This document shows, in pieces, positions 15,002 through 22,897 of a stretch of 26,953 nucleotides of DNA. The position numbers were made by a program, and so were the translations under genes. The first letter of the stretch is position 1; every line of letters begins with the position of its first letter. Below the pieces are notes generated by a model. That model was not told where the DNA came from and did no database searches. It saw nothing but the letters and a program-made list of their open reading frames with translations. The stretch is from an uncultured Oscillospiraceae bacterium (GTDB lineage: Bacteria > Bacillota > Clostridia > Oscillospirales > Oscillospiraceae), in the NCBI GenBank assembly GCA_934533005.1, contig CAKTBC010000015.1, forward strand, positions 1-26,953, in the 5' to 3' direction.

Positions 15002-15949
15002 TTATACGGTCTCCTGCCGGATGCCGCGAATGGCGCTGATGACCCAGTCCTGTGCCTGCTGCTGGAGCACCGTGCCGCAGTACGGACACCGGGCGCTCGC
15101 GTTCACATCCAGCGGCGCACCGCAGCCCGGGCAGGTGATGCGCTTCGTGCCGCCGCTCTCGGCGTCGGTCTTTGTGCCGGTCGGGCGCAGCAGATCCCAT
15201 TCGTAGGTCATGAACTTTTCCTGATCGCGGCTGCCGCGGACGATCTGCTGCGTGCCGTCGTTCACGGTGTAATCCGTGATGCGCGTGCGCAGCCGGAGAA
15301 GGATGTGGTCCTCGCCGCCGGTCTGATGGAAGCCGAGCGGCGTCACATCCAGCACCGCGATGCGCTCGACGACGTTCGTTTCGCCGCGCTGCGCATACCC
15401 CTGCAGCGAGCGCTCCATCTGCGTGAAGAGCGCGTCGGTGAAGTACGGCCGCAGCGACTCGATGTTCTTCGCCGTCCAGCCGTTCTGCATCTGCACATAG
15501 AGATTGGCCGCCTTTTCGCACAGCGCCGCCGAATTGAAATTCGGATCGATCTTCGTATATTCGCCGATGGGCGTGAGCGCGGCGCGGTTGGCACGGCTTG
15601 CCGCGCGCTCGGCGCGCTTCGCGCCCGAGCCGGCGGACGAGCCGCCCTTGCCCTTTTTGTCCTTTCCAAATACCTGCGCGACAATAATGATGATGACGAT
15701 CACCGCGATGATCGTCCAGAGGTCGAGACCTCCGCCGCCACCGCCGCCGAAGATGAATATGTCTCCGCCGCCCGACCAGTCGCTGCCGGAATCGTAGGAA
15801 TCGCTGCTCGACCAGCTGTCATCATAGTCGTAGCTGAAATCATAGTCCGAGCTGCCGGAAAAATCGCCGAAATCGGCCAGCGCCGTGACGTTCAGCACGA
15901 CGAGCGCGCAAAGCAGAACGGCAAACAGAGTCAACACTTTCTTCTTCAA
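15002..15949 (-). CDS. Membrane-anchored Tim44-like domain protein with C-terminal zinc ribbon
   Basis: This 315-residue protein begins with a signal-like segment (KKKVLTLFAVLLCALVVLNV), followed by an exported stretch very rich in Asp, Ser, Tyr and Gly (about residues 27-75). A strong membrane helix follows (about 77-95), then a basic Lys/Arg/Ala linker. A Tim44-like domain occupies about 120-260. The C-terminus holds a zinc ribbon with CPGC and CPYC pairs (about 275-297). After the helix the protein is probably cytosolic. The frame could start at a GTG at 15961, but AAGGGAG abuts that codon. The TTG at 15949 has better spacing and gives a normal signal peptide. The molecular role is unknown; Tim44-like bacterial proteins are envelope proteins of uncertain function. 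Confidence 0.75.
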   Translation of the reverse strand: MKKKVLTLFAVLLCALVVLNVTALADFGDFSGSSDYDFSYDYDDSWSSSDSYDSGSDWSGGGDIFIFGGGGGGGLDLWTIIAVIVIIIIVAQVFGKDKKGKGGSSAGSGAKRAERAASRANRAALTPIGEYTKIDPNFNSAALCEKAANLYVQMQNGWTAKNIESLRPYFTDALFTQMERSLQGYAQRGETNVVERIAVLDVTPLGFHQTGGEDHILLRLRTRITDYTVNDGTQQIVRGSRDQEKFMTYEWDLLRPTGTKTDAESGGTKRITCPGCGAPLDVNASARCPYCGTVLQQQAQDWVISAIRGIRQETV

Positions 15950-15998
15950 GGCGGCATCCACTCCCTTATCTTTTTTCTATGCGGAATATCCGTCTCCG

Positions 15999-16027
15999 AT
16001 TATATATTTTGCCGCCGCGTATGGCAA
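15999..16027 (-). promoter_or_regulatory. Sigma-A promoter of the Tim44-like and fructokinase genes
   Basis: On the minus strand TTGCCA (16022-16027) is separated by 17 bases from a perfect TATAAT (15999-16004). The expected transcript starts near 15992, about 40 bases before the Tim44-like start. Confidence 0.75.
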
Positions 16028-16064
16028 GAGGCATTTCCCCATCTTCCCGCGCCGGAAACGCACA

Positions 16065-16101
16065 GCAGCCCCGCCTGAGAGTCTCAGGCGGGGCTGCCCT
16101 T
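16065..16101 (+). terminator. Strong GC-rich hairpin after spo0A, T run only on the plus strand
   Basis: A 16-bp inverted repeat (16065-16080 with 16082-16097, tight turn) lies 25 bases past the spo0A stop. The T run follows on the plus strand (CCCTTTTTAA), while on the minus strand the stem is followed by a mixed sequence. It may end spo0A transcription weakly and block plus-strand reads from running antisense into spo0A. Confidence 0.65.
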
Positions 16102-16122
16102 TTTAATGTACTCGTCTGTTCC

Positions 16123-16923
16123 TTACATTTTCCCCTGCTTACGCCGAAGAGAGAGGCAGTCGGCGATCATGGCGATAAACTCGCTGTTCGTCGGCTTGCC
16201 CTTAATGCCGGAAACGGTATAACCAAAAAACTTTTGCAGCGTCTCCACGTCGCCGCGGTCCCACGCAACCTCGATTGCGTGGCGGATGGCACGCTCCACG
16301 CGGCTCGGCGTCGTGGAGAATTTCTTCGCGACCTCCGGATAGAGTACCTTCGTCACGGCGTTGATGGCGTCCATGTCGTTGATCGTGAGAATGATCGCCT
16401 CGCGCAGATACTGATACCCCTTGATGTGCGCCGGAACGCCGATCTCATGGATGATGTCGGTGACGACGCTCTCGAGCGAGGCGTTGTCCGCCTTCGGCTC
16501 CGGCGCGGCCGCCGAGACACGGCTCGCGGTGACGGGAAGCGGCTTCTTGCCCGTCTGGGCGCTCTGGCGCAGACGCTGCATAAGCTCGGCGGTATCGCAC
16601 GGCTTGGACATGAAGTAGGCCGCGCCGAGATTCGCGCACTCGGCCACGACGTGAGCGTTCACAAACCCGGTGAGGACGAGCACCGGCGGTGCCGACTCTT
16701 TCTCGGAAAGCTTGCGCAGCACGCCCATTCCGTCGAGCCGTGGCTGTATCAGTTCCAGCAGCACAACGTCCGGATGCAGTGCCTCGATCTTGGCGAGCGC
16801 GTCCGATCCGTCGGACGATGTACCTGCCGCTTCCATGTCCGGCTCCTGCGAAAGCAGGTTCTTCATCAACAGCTGAAAATCCTCGTTCGGGTCGGCGATC
16901 AGCACACGGATTTTGGTTTCCAT
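16123..16923 (-). CDS. spo0A: Sporulation master regulator Spo0A with altered phosphoacceptor site
   Basis: This 266-residue response regulator matches the B. subtilis length (267). The receiver domain is at residues 3-125 and the Spo0A DNA-binding domain at about 155-266, with conserved stretches HEIGVPAHIKGYQYLREAI, SRVERAIRHAIEVAWDRG and FGYTVSGIKGKPTNSEFIA. The start ATG at 16923 has GGAGG ahead; the frame opens 41 codons earlier without such a site. The usual phosphoacceptor Asp is E57 (in LLELIQPRLDG) and the acidic pair DD is D11-P12. T85 and K107, the switch residues, are kept. Loss of the Asp argues against normal phosphorelay control; the DNA-binding part looks intact. It lies behind spoIVB, as in Bacillus and many Clostridia. 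Confidence 0.96.
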   Translation of the reverse strand: METKIRVLIADPNEDFQLLMKNLLSQEPDMEAAGTSSDGSDALAKIEALHPDVVLLELIQPRLDGMGVLRKLSEKESAPPVLVLTGFVNAHVVAECANLGAAYFMSKPCDTAELMQRLRQSAQTGKKPLPVTASRVSAAAPEPKADNASLESVVTDIIHEIGVPAHIKGYQYLREAIILTINDMDAINAVTKVLYPEVAKKFSTTPSRVERAIRHAIEVAWDRGDVETLQKFFGYTVSGIKGKPTNSEFIAMIADCLSLRRKQGKM

Positions 16924-17034
16924 AACTTTGCCTCCATAATTATGAACTGCAAGCAGTTTGCTGATGTTTTTTTGTTCTTGGCTACATTGCTTGACTAATT
17001 TAGCATAAAGCGAGCAGAATATGGAGGGAAAATT

Positions 17035-17139
17035 CGTCGAAATCATCTTAATTTTTCTTCGTGCTCATTTTTCCGGATTCGACACGAGGTTGCACAGATT
17101 TACATAATGCAGTATCAAATCCTGCGGGACGCCGTCGAA
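17035..17139. promoter_or_regulatory. Putative spo0A control region with 0A-box-like sites
   Basis: An exact 0A box, TGTCGAA, lies on the minus strand at 17078-17084. Two 6-of-7 matches, CGTCGAA, lie on the plus strand at 17035-17041 and 17133-17139. On the minus strand GCAGGATTT (17117-17125) matches the sigma-H -35 consensus. A weak -10 candidate follows after 12 bases, at about 17097-17104. Together this resembles the autoregulated spo0A promoter of B. subtilis, but the -10 match is poor and short motifs can occur by chance. Confidence 0.45.
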
Positions 17140-17191
17140 TTCGCTTTCGCGTTTTTCGTCGGCGTGCGCGCCGGGGCGTGTTTTGCGGCGG

Positions 17192-18202
17192 TCAGGCCGC
17201 CGATTTCGCGCGCCCTTCTTTGAGCATATTCTCCATCGAAATGCCGTATCCTTTAGTGGGGTCGTTCACGAGCACGTGTGTGACTGCACCAACGATCTTT
17301 CCGTTTTGCAAAATGGGCGAGCCGCTCATCCCCTGCACGATGCCGCCGGTCACGGCGAGGAGGTCGCCGTCCGTGATCGTGAGCGTGAGCTTCCCGCCGT
17401 CGCCGGAGCGCGCGATGCGCGTGATCACGGCATCGTAAGAGCGCACGCCGCCGCTGCCGACGGTGGAGAGGATCGTCGCCTCGCCGAGACGGATCTCGCT
17501 CTCCGCAGCGACCGGCATGGCCGGGAGCGTACCGAGCGGCGTCCGGCTCGTTCCGAAAATGCCGCGGACGGTGTTCTCCTCGATCGAGCCGATCGGCGAA
17601 GTGCCGAGAGCGCTGCCGCACAGCTCGCCCGGCGTGCCGCGCTCGCCCATGACGACGCCGGTGATGTCTGCCCGGTAAATTTCCCCGCCGGAAGCGCTCA
17701 TCAGCTCGCCGGTCTCCGGCAGGCCAACGCCGTGGCCGAGCGCGCCGTACTCGCCGGTAACAGGATCATAAAATGTCACCGTGCCAAGCCCGCGCACTGC
17801 GTCGCGCAGCCACAGCCCGATCTGATACGTTCCGCTGCTGCCGAGCTTCGGGAAAACGGAGACGGTTTTCGCCTCGCCGCCGCGCTCGAGGGAAAGCGAC
17901 ACGCACTCCGAAGAAAACTCCGCTGCGCGGCGCAGAAAGTCCTCCGCACCCGTCACGCGCTCGCCATTCACCGCAACGATCCGATCGCCCGCCTGCACGC
18001 CCGCCTCGCCCGCCGGACAGCATGTGCCATCTGCTGCGGCGACATCTGCGAGCGCAGATACCACAACGCCGTCGCACCGCAGCGATATTGCCACCGCTTC
18101 GCCGACCGGCACAAGCGCGTCGCCCGGCTCCGCCGCGAGCGCCGCAGTCGTAAGACAGAGCGCCGCGACACACAGGGCGAAACCATCTTTTATCTTTCTC
18201 AT
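17192..18202 (-). CDS. spoIVB: SpoIVB sporulation serine peptidase
   Basis: This is a 336-residue SA-clan-type protease secreted from the forespore into the intermembrane space, where it triggers SpoIVFB-dependent sigma-K activation in Bacillus. It has an N-terminal hydrophobic anchor (about residues 5-23), a PDZ domain (around 60-115, with AGVQAGDRIVAVNG) and a peptidase domain. The catalytic triad candidates are H157 in GALGHG, D278 in ITDGD and S293 in QGMSGSP. The HVLVNDPTKGYGI ending is a family mark. A 12-codon upstream ATG at 18238 lacks a ribosome site; the ATG at 18202 has GGGTGG ahead. The gene precedes spo0A by 268 bases, the classical order. Confidence 0.95.
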   Translation of the reverse strand: MRKIKDGFALCVAALCLTTAALAAEPGDALVPVGEAVAISLRCDGVVVSALADVAAADGTCCPAGEAGVQAGDRIVAVNGERVTGAEDFLRRAAEFSSECVSLSLERGGEAKTVSVFPKLGSSGTYQIGLWLRDAVRGLGTVTFYDPVTGEYGALGHGVGLPETGELMSASGGEIYRADITGVVMGERGTPGELCGSALGTSPIGSIEENTVRGIFGTSRTPLGTLPAMPVAAESEIRLGEATILSTVGSGGVRSYDAVITRIARSGDGGKLTLTITDGDLLAVTGGIVQGMSGSPILQNGKIVGAVTHVLVNDPTKGYGISMENMLKEGRAKSAA

Positions 18203-18420
18203 AGGACTGCCACCCTTTTCCTTCCCATGGTTTTGCATTTTTGCGCCGCGAAGATTCCGATCTGCGGCGGCCTATTCAGTATGTCTGTCGAGAAAGAAAA
18301 GAACCGCGAGAAATTTGTCCTCTGTTTCCATCGACTGTTTTGCGTTTTCTATTAGTTAATATGGTATCCTCCCGTTTTTCTCTCATGCCTGCCAAAATTT
18401 TTTCATCGCGAGGAAATATC

Positions 18421-19698
18421 ATGCAGATTTTAAAAACCGGCTCCACGGGCGCGGAGGTCGCGCTTTTGCAAACGGCGCTCCGCCGCGCGCAGCATGGCGG
18501 CCCCATGCCCGACGGCGTTTTCGGCGGGACGACAAAGAGCGCCCTGCAAAGCTTCCAGCGCTCGCGCGGTCTTCGGCCGGACGGCATCTTCGGCGCGGAG
18601 ACCGAGCGCGTGCTTGCCCCCTGGCTTCGCGGGTACGCCGTGCACACGATCGCCCCCGGTGATACGCTCTTCTCGCTCGCCGAGCGGTACGATGCCTCGC
18701 TCGGCGCGATCGAAACGGCCAACCCGGCGCTCGATCCGTTTGCGCTGCGCGTCGGGCAGAGGCTCATCGTACCGCTGCCGTTTTCTGTTGTGCCGACGGA
18801 TATCCCGTGGTGCAGCGCGCTCATGGACTACGCCGTGGACGGGCTCACGCACCGGTATCCGCAGCTCCGTACTGAGAGCATCGGGCGAAGCGTTCTCTCC
18901 CACCCAATATGGGCGCTCACAACGGGCAGCGGGCTGCGCCGCGTGCTCTACAGCGCCGCGCACCACGCAAACGAGTGGATCACCACGCCGCTTTTGATGA
19001 AATATCTCGAAACACTCCTTCACGCAGCCGCCGCGGGAGAGACCGTGTTCGGCTACCCGGCGGAGGACATCCTTTTTCGCGCCACGCTCACGCTCGTGCC
19101 GCTCGTCGATCCGGACGGCGTCGATCTCGTGACGGACGCACTGCCGGGGGGCGAGGCCAAAAAGCACGCCGCGGCCATCGCCGCGGACTTCCCCGCCATA
19201 CCGTACCCGGACGGCTGGAAAGCGAACATCGCGGGCGTCGATCTCAACTTGCAGTATCCCGCCGGGTGGGACACCGCCCGCGCGATCAAGTTTGCGCAGG
19301 GCTATGACCGCCCCGCGCCGCGCGATTTTGTCGGCGAAGCGCCGCTCACGGCGCCGGAGGCGGCGGCGCTCGCCGCCTTTACCGAAACGCTCGACCCAGC
19401 GCTCGTCCTCGCCTACCACACGCAAGGGAACGTCATCTACTGGAAGTACTTAAATTTTGAGCCGGAGGGCAGCCGCGCGCTCGCCGAGCGGTTCGCCGCC
19501 GTGAGCGGCTACGCCTACGAGGACACGCCCTACGCCTCCGGCTTTGCCGGGTATAAGGACTGGTTCATTCAAAATTTCGACCGCCCCGGCTACACTATCG
19601 AGTGCGGTCTCGGCGAAAACCCGCTCCCGCTCTCGCAGTTTGAAAGCATCTGGAGCGCCAATCTCGGCATCCTCACCCTCGCCGCGCTGGGAATATAG
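18421..19698 (+). CDS. M14-family peptidoglycan peptidase with PG-binding and LysM domains
   Basis: This 425-residue protein has a PG_binding_1 domain (residues 4-65, GSTGAEVALLQTAL), a LysM domain (about 72-118) and an M14 zinc carboxypeptidase domain (about 130-425). Zinc ligands are H182 and E185 in HHANEW and H333 in AYHTQG, and the catalytic Glu is E394 in YTIECG. The architecture matches gamma-D-glutamyl-diaminopimelate endopeptidases such as Bacillus YqgT and ENP1, which cut stem peptides of the cell wall. I chose the ATG at 18421 because GAGGA lies about seven bases ahead and the upstream frame lacks domain sequence. It has no signal peptide. It runs divergently from spoIVB, so a sporulation role is plausible but inferred. 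Confidence 0.92.
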   Translation: MQILKTGSTGAEVALLQTALRRAQHGGPMPDGVFGGTTKSALQSFQRSRGLRPDGIFGAETERVLAPWLRGYAVHTIAPGDTLFSLAERYDASLGAIETANPALDPFALRVGQRLIVPLPFSVVPTDIPWCSALMDYAVDGLTHRYPQLRTESIGRSVLSHPIWALTTGSGLRRVLYSAAHHANEWITTPLLMKYLETLLHAAAAGETVFGYPAEDILFRATLTLVPLVDPDGVDLVTDALPGGEAKKHAAAIAADFPAIPYPDGWKANIAGVDLNLQYPAGWDTARAIKFAQGYDRPAPRDFVGEAPLTAPEAAALAAFTETLDPALVLAYHTQGNVIYWKYLNFEPEGSRALAERFAAVSGYAYEDTPYASGFAGYKDWFIQNFDRPGYTIECGLGENPLPLSQFESIWSANLGILTLAALGI

Positions 19699-19703
19699 TC
19701 GTG

Positions 19704-19741
19704 AAAAGAGCGTGCCGCAACTCTCAGCGGCACGCTCTTTT
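19704..19741. terminator. Bidirectional intrinsic terminator between the M14 peptidase and hsdR
   Basis: A perfect 15-bp stem (19704-19718 with 19727-19741) with an eight-base loop lies between converging genes. T runs follow on both strands, so it ends both the peptidase transcript and the type I restriction operon. Confidence 0.9.
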
Positions 19742-19745
19742 TATG

Positions 19746-22700
19746 TTACGCGATTTCTTTATACCGTGTAAAGACATATTCATAGACTTTCTCGCGGTAT
19801 TCCGTAATGTCATCATTATTGTAGCATTCTGGCAACGTTTCCCAGAGGACGTCACGGATCAGCGTATCGACAACCGCCCGCGTTTCCTGCTTGTCCGTCC
19901 AATGATCCAGTTCGGAGATTTTTTCCTTAATTTTTTGAAGGAGGCCAGATGCCGCCGTCTTGAGCTTTTTGATGTCATTTTTGCTCAAATCGTCACGGAA
20001 CAGCATATCATACAGCGAAAGCTCTTCGTCGCTTGCGAACCCCTCCCGTACGTAGCGCTGCTCCTCTCGGCTCATTCGATCGGCCAGATCCATCAGATCC
20101 AGGAACGTCTTTTCGATCGTCGCTCTGTCCTGCTCGCCGTTGTAATTCTGGATGATTTCCCGATAACGCTCGTAGTAATCGATACGCTTCGGATTGACAA
20201 ACACCATCTTATCCAGCTGCCGCCGAATCGCCTCGTCCAGATCGCGCATGAGCAGATTCTTCCGCCGGGTTTTGGCAAACTCGCGGCGGAGCAGATCAAA
20301 GTCAATAGCGCTGATGTCGAAACGCGGCGACGCAGTTATGGCGTTTGGCTGCTGCGGCTCGATCTCCACATAGTCATTGATAATGGCGTTGATCTCCACC
20401 ATCAACTCGGTCGTATCGGTATGCTTTCTCTTTTTTTGCAGCATACCGTAAATGGCCGCGATTGCCTCATACTGCTTGCGCATATGTCCGGTTACATCGT
20501 CGCGATCCGCATACTTCATCAGCCGCTTTAGTTCCGAGGCATAGGTCGAAAATGATTTTCTATCCTCAATGGTGCCGCACACGGCATCGGCCGCATCCTG
20601 CAAATACGAAAGTTTTGCAAATCCTTCAGCAGCTATCAGATGGTTCAGATCGACCTTTCTCTCCGCAAGGAACGCTTCTGCTTTGGCGATCGTATCGCTA
20701 ATCCGCGCGATCAGTTTCTCTTTGTCAACCGTCGGGTCAGCGCCGCCGAGACCGCCGACATTTGCCGTGTAGTCCGCAAGTGCCTTTCGCAGTGCTTTTA
20801 CAATGCCTATATAATCAATAATCAGGCCATTGCTCTTTCCCTCCGCCACACGGTTTGCGCGGGCGATGGTCTGCATCAGCGTGTGCGCTTTCAGCGGCTT
20901 ATCCAGATACAGGCAGGACAGGCACTTGACATCAAACCCCGTGAGCCACATGGCGCAGACGAATACAACGCGAAGCGGGTTGCCGGAATCCTTGAACTCC
21001 TTATCCAGCTCGCGCTTTTCCATCTTTTCGCGGTGTGCCTTGATATCCAGCCCCCATTTTTTGAAGGTCTGTATTTCGTTTTGCTCCTGCGAAATGACAA
21101 CCGCCATTTCTGTTTCCTGCATCCAGCGCAGCTTTCGTTCCAGCTCCTGTGCCTCCTGCTGTGTCGCCGACTTAATCTTTGCCTTGAGATTTTGAATCTC
21201 CGCCTGCCAGTATTCCTGCACGAAGTTGTACATGCGCACACAAGTCACTTTATTAAGGCAGACGAACATCGCCTTGCCGCTCGTCCAGAGATCGGAATAG
21301 TGGCCGGCAAAGTCTTTGGCAATGGAACGCAGCCGCGGTTCCGCTGTCAACAAATGAATCTCCTTGGCGAACTCCGCTTCGAGCTTGTCCTGCTGATCAA
21401 CATCGAGATCGGCATTTTCTATGGCGTCCAGAATGCGGCTTGTGATCTCCGGATTGTGAAGATCGAGAATTTTCTCTCCGCGGTTCTCGTAATACAGCGG
21501 GACAGTCGCGCCGTCCTCCACGGCTCTTTTAAAATCGTAAACCGAAACATAGCCGCCGAAAGTGCGGGCGGTGATGTTATCGCTCGACAAAAGCGGCGTT
21601 CCGGTAAAGCCGATACGCGCCGCTGTCGGCAGCAGCTTCATCATGTTGTCGGCAAAGATGCCGTATTGGCTGCGGTGCGCCTCGTCCGACATGATGATAA
21701 TATCGTGGTCGGGATAGATCGGCACGGCGTCGGGCTTATTGAATTTCTGGATCAGCGTAAAGATGAAGCTGGGATTCCCTTTCAGTTTCTGCACAAGGTC
21801 ATCCCCGCTCGCGGCTATAAACTGCGCTGCTTTGGTTTTTCCGAGCAGCCCGCAGTTTTCAAACGTGTCACTGATTTGCTTGTTCAGCTCGTCTCGATCC
21901 GTCAAGATCACGAACGTCGGCGAACCGGCAAATTTTCGCCGGAGCTTCTGCGCGAGGAACACCATGGAATAGCTCTTACCGCTGCCCTGCGTGTGCCAGA
22001 ACACACCAAGCTTTCCGTCATTCAGCTTGCGGTCAGCGTATGCCTTTACTGCTTCGTTTACACCGAGATACTGGTGGTTGCGGGCGAGAATCTTTGCCGT
22101 GTGCCCGCCGGAGTGGTCGTACAGGATAAAGTTTTCCAGAAGGTCAAGGAAGTTTTCCTTCCGGCAGATACCGCGCAGCATCGTTTCCAGCGCAACGCTG
22201 CCGGGGTCGGACTCCGCCAGACGCTTCCACTCGTGGAAAAACTCGTATTTGCTGCCGAGCGTGCCGATCTTCGCCTCCGTGCCGTTTGAGAGCATCAGAA
22301 AGGCGTTGTAGTAGAAAAGCTGCGGGATCGTATCGAGATAGTCGGTGTAATTGTCCTCATAGGCGTTCTGCACGTCTACGGTATTCTTTTTGAGCTCCAC
22401 GAACAGCAGCGGGATACCGTTTACGAAGCCGACAATGTCCGTCCGGCGGCGGTAAAGGTCGCCTTGTATTTTCAGCTCCTTGATGGCGAGAAATTCATTA
22501 TTCTCCGGGTTTTGAAAGTCGATCACCGCGGCTCGCTTCGTTTCCGGCTGACCGTTCGGCTTTTTCACCGTAACGGGGATGCCGTCCCGGATGAGAAAGT
22601 ACTTTTCCTCGTTGACTTGCAGGAGGGACGCCGTGGAAAGGCGGTTTTCCAGCGTTTTCTGCGCCTCGGAGAGTTGCGAGTCCGTCATCCACGGATTGAG

Positions 22701-22886
22701 CTGCCGCAGAGCATTCTGAAAATACCGGGTCAGAAGTATCTCGTGATAGCTTGTCCGCCCGAACGTGCCGCTTCTGCCGAGCACTTCCGTATTATAAGCG
22801 AACTGCACATCCCAGCCGAGCTCATCCCGGAGCAGATCCCCGGCGCTTTCCTGCACAAGTATATTTTCTGAGTAATCGTAGCTCAT
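19746..22886 (-). CDS. hsdR: Type I restriction enzyme, R subunit (HsdR)
   Basis: This 1046-residue motor and nuclease subunit is complete. The PD-(D/E)xK nuclease core is at D150 and VELKK (E164, K166). The SF2 translocase follows with Walker A QGSGKS (residues 300-305), DEAH at 401-404, FTGTP at 427-431 and the late TIARANR motif. A coiled-coil-rich C-terminus probably docks to the methylase. The start ATG has AGGAGG eight bases ahead. It is the last gene of the hsd set, 11 bases after the stop of the unknown gene. With HsdM and HsdS it would cut unmodified DNA at sites remote from the recognition sequence. I see no broken motif. Confidence 0.96.
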   Translation of the reverse strand: MSYDYSENILVQESAGDLLRDELGWDVQFAYNTEVLGRSGTFGRTSYHEILLTRYFQNALRQLNPWMTDSQLSEAQKTLENRLSTASLLQVNEEKYFLIRDGIPVTVKKPNGQPETKRAAVIDFQNPENNEFLAIKELKIQGDLYRRRTDIVGFVNGIPLLFVELKKNTVDVQNAYEDNYTDYLDTIPQLFYYNAFLMLSNGTEAKIGTLGSKYEFFHEWKRLAESDPGSVALETMLRGICRKENFLDLLENFILYDHSGGHTAKILARNHQYLGVNEAVKAYADRKLNDGKLGVFWHTQGSGKSYSMVFLAQKLRRKFAGSPTFVILTDRDELNKQISDTFENCGLLGKTKAAQFIAASGDDLVQKLKGNPSFIFTLIQKFNKPDAVPIYPDHDIIIMSDEAHRSQYGIFADNMMKLLPTAARIGFTGTPLLSSDNITARTFGGYVSVYDFKRAVEDGATVPLYYENRGEKILDLHNPEITSRILDAIENADLDVDQQDKLEAEFAKEIHLLTAEPRLRSIAKDFAGHYSDLWTSGKAMFVCLNKVTCVRMYNFVQEYWQAEIQNLKAKIKSATQQEAQELERKLRWMQETEMAVVISQEQNEIQTFKKWGLDIKAHREKMEKRELDKEFKDSGNPLRVVFVCAMWLTGFDVKCLSCLYLDKPLKAHTLMQTIARANRVAEGKSNGLIIDYIGIVKALRKALADYTANVGGLGGADPTVDKEKLIARISDTIAKAEAFLAERKVDLNHLIAAEGFAKLSYLQDAADAVCGTIEDRKSFSTYASELKRLMKYADRDDVTGHMRKQYEAIAAIYGMLQKKRKHTDTTELMVEINAIINDYVEIEPQQPNAITASPRFDISAIDFDLLRREFAKTRRKNLLMRDLDEAIRRQLDKMVFVNPKRIDYYERYREIIQNYNGEQDRATIEKTFLDLMDLADRMSREEQRYVREGFASDEELSLYDMLFRDDLSKNDIKKLKTAASGLLQKIKEKISELDHWTDKQETRAVVDTLIRDVLWETLPECYNNDDITEYREKVYEYVFTRYKEIA

Positions 22887-22897
22887 GCCGCCACCTC

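Noticed and set aside
16123..16923. Spo0A as a decaying pseudogene because of the lost Asp.
   Set aside because: The frame is intact, length is normal, other receiver residues and the whole DNA-binding domain are conserved, and the ribosome site is strong.
18355..18400. Sigma-G-like promoter for spoIVB on the minus strand (GCATG and CATATTA).
   Set aside because: The spacing is 20 bases instead of the usual 17-18, so I could not support it.
20640..22289. Long open frame of 549 codons on the plus strand within hsdR.
   Set aside because: It is antisense to intact HsdR motifs and lacks a plausible start or domain.
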